Assembly: GCA_007117255.1 (NCBI GenBank) | Contig: SKGU01000127.1 | Span: forward strand, 1-26,597 | Reading direction: 5' to 3' | DNA length: 26,597 nt | DNA from: Natronohydrobacter sp. | Lineage (GTDB): Bacteria; Pseudomonadota; Alphaproteobacteria; Rhodobacterales; Rhodobacteraceae | Shown here: positions 23,890 to 26,597 of the stretch, in pieces | How the letters are laid out: the number at the start of each line of letters is the position of its first letter | How positions within the stretch are numbered: the first letter of the stretch is position 1 | Translations under genes and position numbers: made by a program | The notes under the pieces: model-generated | What the model was told of the DNA's origin: nothing | The model's input: the letters and a program-made list of their open reading frames with translations, nothing else | Database searches by the model: none

Positions 23890-24632
23890 GCGAGCCGAAA
23901 ACCGTGCTGATTACCGGGGCGAGCAAGGGCATCGGACGAGCCTGTGCGCTGGCTTTTCTGGAGGCAGGGCATAATGTGGTTCTCGCGGCCCGAAGCGCCG
24001 GAGGGCTGGACGAAGTTGCCGCGCATGCGCCAGACAGTGCCTTTGCCCATGCCTGTGATGTGTCAGACCCTGATCAGGTGGACGCACTGTTTGCGGCGGT
24101 TCATGCGCGCTTCGGCCGGTTAGATGTGGTGTTCAACAATGCGGGTATAAGCCTGCCTGCAACCGAGATCGCTGATATCTCGTGGGAGGACTGGCGACGC
24201 GTGGTCTCGGTCAATCTGGATGGTGCGTTCCTGATCGCGCGAGGCGCGTTCGCGATGATGCGCGAGCAGTCGCCGAAGGGCGGGCGCATCATCAACAATG
24301 GCTCGATTTCGGCGCAGGTGCCACGGGTAGGCTCGGTGCCCTATACCACGACCAAGACAGCGATCACGGGGCTGACACGTACGCTGTCGTTGGACGGGCG
24401 CAAACATGACATTGCCTGCGGGCAGATAGATATCGGAAACGCCGCATCGGATATGACCGATGCAATGACGAAAGGAGTACCTCAGGCTGATGGCAGCCTG
24501 AAGCCAGAACCGGTGATGGATGTTGCGCGTGTGGCTGATGCAGTGGTGCATATGGCAAGCCTTCCACTGAGCGCCAATGTGCAGTTCATGACCATCATGG
24601 CGACAAAAATGCCGTATATTGGGCGCGGATAA
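23886..24632 (+). CDS. Short-chain dehydrogenase/reductase, substrate unknown
   Basis: A 248-residue SDR. TGASKGIG (10-17) binds the cofactor, NNAG is at 84-87, and S140, Y153 and K157 (YTTTK) form the catalytic set. The C-terminal region differs from the IdnO-type SDR at 20706-21461: it has an IDIGNAASDMT block and lacks the usual DGG ending, closing with MTIMATKMPYIGRG. Co-translation with the small barrel protein and an idonate-type operator upstream tie it to the sugar-acid regulon. Its reaction cannot be named. Confidence 0.8.
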   Translation: MSEPKTVLITGASKGIGRACALAFLEAGHNVVLAARSAGGLDEVAAHAPDSAFAHACDVSDPDQVDALFAAVHARFGRLDVVFNNAGISLPATEIADISWEDWRRVVSVNLDGAFLIARGAFAMMREQSPKGGRIINNGSISAQVPRVGSVPYTTTKTAITGLTRTLSLDGRKHDIACGQIDIGNAASDMTDAMTKGVPQADGSLKPEPVMDVARVADAVVHMASLPLSANVQFMTIMATKMPYIGRG

Positions 24633-24987
24633 TCCGATCTCAGCCGCGGTCGCAGCCATCTGTACATTGTGTCGCGCCGAGATGGAAACCCGCGCAGTCA
24701 AGCGCCGCGCAAATGACCTTGTCCATGTTCAGATTGGGATGGGTGCCAAGCCGTCCCAAAAGTCAGCTTACTGTCGAAACTTGGCCCTGCGGCGCAAAGT
24801 GTTTGCTTTCAGTAGGCGGAAAATCACGCGGGCCAATGGGGCGGTGTGCCTTTCGAACGTCTATGCCATATCTGGGAAACCGTAGCCATCGCGACGATTG
24901 GTTGCCGCGCGACGTGAGATTCCAGACGCGGTTCTCGTATCTTGGCTTGTATCGCAGTCACGTTCGACAGATGGTCGCGGGGTCGAC
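24633..24987. other. Interval without a supportable gene
   Basis: About 355 bp between the SDR and the transporter. Short frames on both strands show no family motif. No terminator, palindromic operator or RNA gene is evident. It could be a decayed gene or the leader of the transporter. Confidence 0.5.
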
Positions 24988-25929
24988 ATGAGCCCTGAAG
25001 AGAACACAGACATGGCAGTACCAGCCTTTGGAAATGTCCAGATTGACCGAGTGCCTCTCGGCGTTGTCTTCATGGTGTTATTCTGCCTTTCCGCACCTTT
25101 GATCGATGTGGCCGCCAAAATGGCCTCACAACAGGTCACAGTGACGCAAGTTACATTGGCACGCTATGGGTTCCAGGTGCTACTGATGCTGCCCTTGATG
25201 TTGCTTGCCGGAAGCATCTGGCATTTCTCGCGTGGCGTTTTCTGGCTTTTGCTACTGCGCGCGCTGGTCGGGCTTGTCTCCACCTACAGTTTCGTCGCGG
25301 CGGTTCAATCGATGCCGATTGCCGATGCTCTGGCAATCGTGTTCGTGGAACCGTTCATACTGCTGGCTTTGGGTTTCTTGCTCTTTGGCGAGCAGGTCGG
25401 CCCACGCCGGATCATCGCCAGTATGATCGGCTTCGCAGGTGCACTCCTTGTCATCCAGCCAAATTTCGTAATCTTTGGCCCGGTTGCGCTCTGGCCATTG
25501 GTGACGGCGGTGGCTTTTGCCTTCTACATCCTGATTACGCGTCGTCTGTCGCGCGACCTGCCGCCGGTCGCGCTGAATTTTCATACCGCATGGCTTGCCG
25601 TGCTGCTGATGCTACCGGTGCTCGGTTTCGGTCAGCTTCGAGACTTGCCATTACTGGCCTTGTCATGGCCAGAGCCGTTTGTCTGGCTGCAGCTTTTCTG
25701 CGTGGCGCTGGCGGCAACTGTCTCGCATATATTCATCTCCTATGCGTTGCGCTTTGCGCCATCGGCGACAATTGCGCCGCTCCACTACCTAGAGATCGTT
25801 AGCGCAGCAGCACTCGGCTGGTTGTTTTTCCGGGACTGGCCCAATCTGATCAGCTGGGCCGGGATCGTGATCATTACGGCGTCTGGGTTGTTCATCATTT
25901 GGCGAGAACACCAGATTGCGCGTGAATGA
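24988..25929 (+). CDS. DMT-superfamily (EamA) membrane transporter
   Basis: A 313-residue protein with about ten hydrophobic segments arranged as two EamA repeats (roughly residues 20-155 and 160-310). The first repeat ends in the typical LALGFLLFGEQVGPRRIIASMIGFAG block and the second in SAAALGWLFFRDWPNLISWAGIVIITASG. EamA proteins export or exchange metabolites such as amino acids or purines; the substrate is unknown. The start is uncertain. ATG at 24988 is chosen. The ATG at 25012 is also possible, and neither has a strong ribosome site. The frame extends upstream to 24898 without hydrophobic content. No operator of either regulon precedes it, so it may be unrelated to the sugar loci. Confidence 0.78.
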   Translation: MSPEENTDMAVPAFGNVQIDRVPLGVVFMVLFCLSAPLIDVAAKMASQQVTVTQVTLARYGFQVLLMLPLMLLAGSIWHFSRGVFWLLLLRALVGLVSTYSFVAAVQSMPIADALAIVFVEPFILLALGFLLFGEQVGPRRIIASMIGFAGALLVIQPNFVIFGPVALWPLVTAVAFAFYILITRRLSRDLPPVALNFHTAWLAVLLMLPVLGFGQLRDLPLLALSWPEPFVWLQLFCVALAATVSHIFISYALRFAPSATIAPLHYLEIVSAAALGWLFFRDWPNLISWAGIVIITASGLFIIWREHQIARE

Positions 25930-26597
25930 TCGATACATGAGAAGTTCATGCAGAACATGATAATGCCCCGTGAATCCTGTTGCTTTTCAACATTATTATT
26001 TGCACGCACTGACGCGGTTCCTTGCTTCGTCGATCAAGACAGCTCGGCGTTTGCTATCAAAATTCAGGCACCACCTTAACTTTGCTGCAATCTGGTCGAA
26101 AAGCCAAGACCACCTCTAACCGTCGGATCATGTGGAAAGAGCGCAATCGCGGCATTTCCCGAACCCTCTGCTTGCCGAGCCACTGTCTATCCTGTTGCTG
26201 CACCGCGGGGGTGCACTGATCCAGCCCTCACCGGAGAGATGTGTGACCCACAAACTGATCGTACCGGCGCAGCACAGACATGGAGCAAACGCTCCGAAAA
26301 CCTGAATATGTCGCGCAAAGGCAGAAATTTCGATCACTGTCCTTAAAGTGACAAGATGCCTGTGTCTTCGATACCGCAAGGGCTGACATGCGCGGTAAGC
26401 GTAAGCAGAGCATGCCGCGCTTGACGCAATGCTCAAGAAACACCGGTACACAGTATGCAAACTGGACATATTGAGGTGACAGAGCGCTCCCACCCAAGAA
26501 ATGCGGGGCTGTCAAGACGTACTGCTTGTGATGAACTCTGCCAAAGTCTTGGGCAGTGCAATGCATATAAGCTATCAACTACCAAGAGCCGGATGTC
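25930..26597. other. Right-end interval without a supportable gene
   Basis: About 670 bp with lower coding character than the rest. Open frames of 65-121 codons exist, mostly on the minus strand, but are rich in C, S and R, lack family motifs and have no clear ribosome sites. A 6-bp stem hairpin with TGCACC arms (26199-26215) is not followed by T residues. It may hold the upstream region of a gene beyond the window. Confidence 0.55.

Noticed and set aside
26199..26215. TGCACC/GGTGCA hairpin near the right end
   Set aside because: The stem is short, there is no following T-tract, and no gene ends nearby, so a terminator call is not supported.

Overview
The window looks like part of an alphaproteobacterial chromosome or large plasmid, most likely from the Rhodobacterales (Roseobacter-type). 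The grounds are high GC with alphaproteobacterial codon use, tightly packed catabolic operons, a DctPQM TRAP transporter, a TTGAT-N5-TCAA (FnrL-type) box, and LacI-family control of sugar genes. This is inference from style and gene content; no rRNA or other phylogenetic marker is present. I see no tRNA, CRISPR array, phage gene or insertion sequence.

Left and centre (about 1-15.3 kb) is an inositol-type catabolic locus. A phytanoyl-CoA-dioxygenase-like gene (97-1281) is followed by a leftward operon, promoter first: iolD-iolC-iolB-iolJ-iolG (7070 to 1545), with overlaps or gaps of 1-11 bp. Divergent from it run three rightward genes (7194-10356): a Gfo/Idh/MocA dehydrogenase, an IolE-like TIM-barrel protein and a second Gfo/Idh/MocA dehydrogenase. 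A LacI-family regulator (10367-11368, leftward) lies next. Divergent from it is a rightward operon of periplasmic sugar-binding protein, permease, single-domain ATPase and a second, more canonical iolB (11546-15274). The same palindrome, TTGCAACCGGTTGCAA, sits in both divergent intergenic regions and overlaps the predicted -35 boxes. One repressor therefore plausibly controls uptake, oxidation and ring cleavage together. Enzymes for inositol -> inosose -> diketo intermediate -> 5-deoxyglucuronate -> DKG -> DKG-phosphate -> triose + malonate semialdehyde are all represented. Only the final semialdehyde dehydrogenase (IolA) is missing from the window.

The right part (about 15.7-24.6 kb) is a second, separately regulated sugar-acid locus. 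It holds a leftward TRAP transporter (DctQ-DctM-DctP), a leftward pair (D-isomer 2-hydroxyacid dehydrogenase, then L-idonate 5-dehydrogenase-like), and a rightward operon (gluconate 5-dehydrogenase-like SDR, beta-hydroxyacid dehydrogenase, LacI/GntR-type regulator). A further two-gene operon encodes a small alpha/beta-barrel-like protein and another SDR. Three near-identical sites, TGTTATCGTTA(T/A)CA, lie at the TRAP promoter, in the divergent 2-hydroxyacid dehydrogenase/SDR region, and before the two-gene operon. In each case the site lies inside the spacer between predicted -35 and -10 boxes. They define a likely regulon of the second repressor: import of a sugar acid such as L-idonate or 5-ketogluconate and its redox conversion toward gluconate.

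The right end (24.99-25.93 kb) is a DMT/EamA-family membrane transporter, followed by about 670 bp with no gene I can support. The points most worth pursuing are the duplicated IolB, the levoglucosan-pathway-like composition of the 7.2-10.4 kb trio, the two operator-defined regulons, and the unassigned small-protein/SDR pair drawn into the idonate-type regulon.
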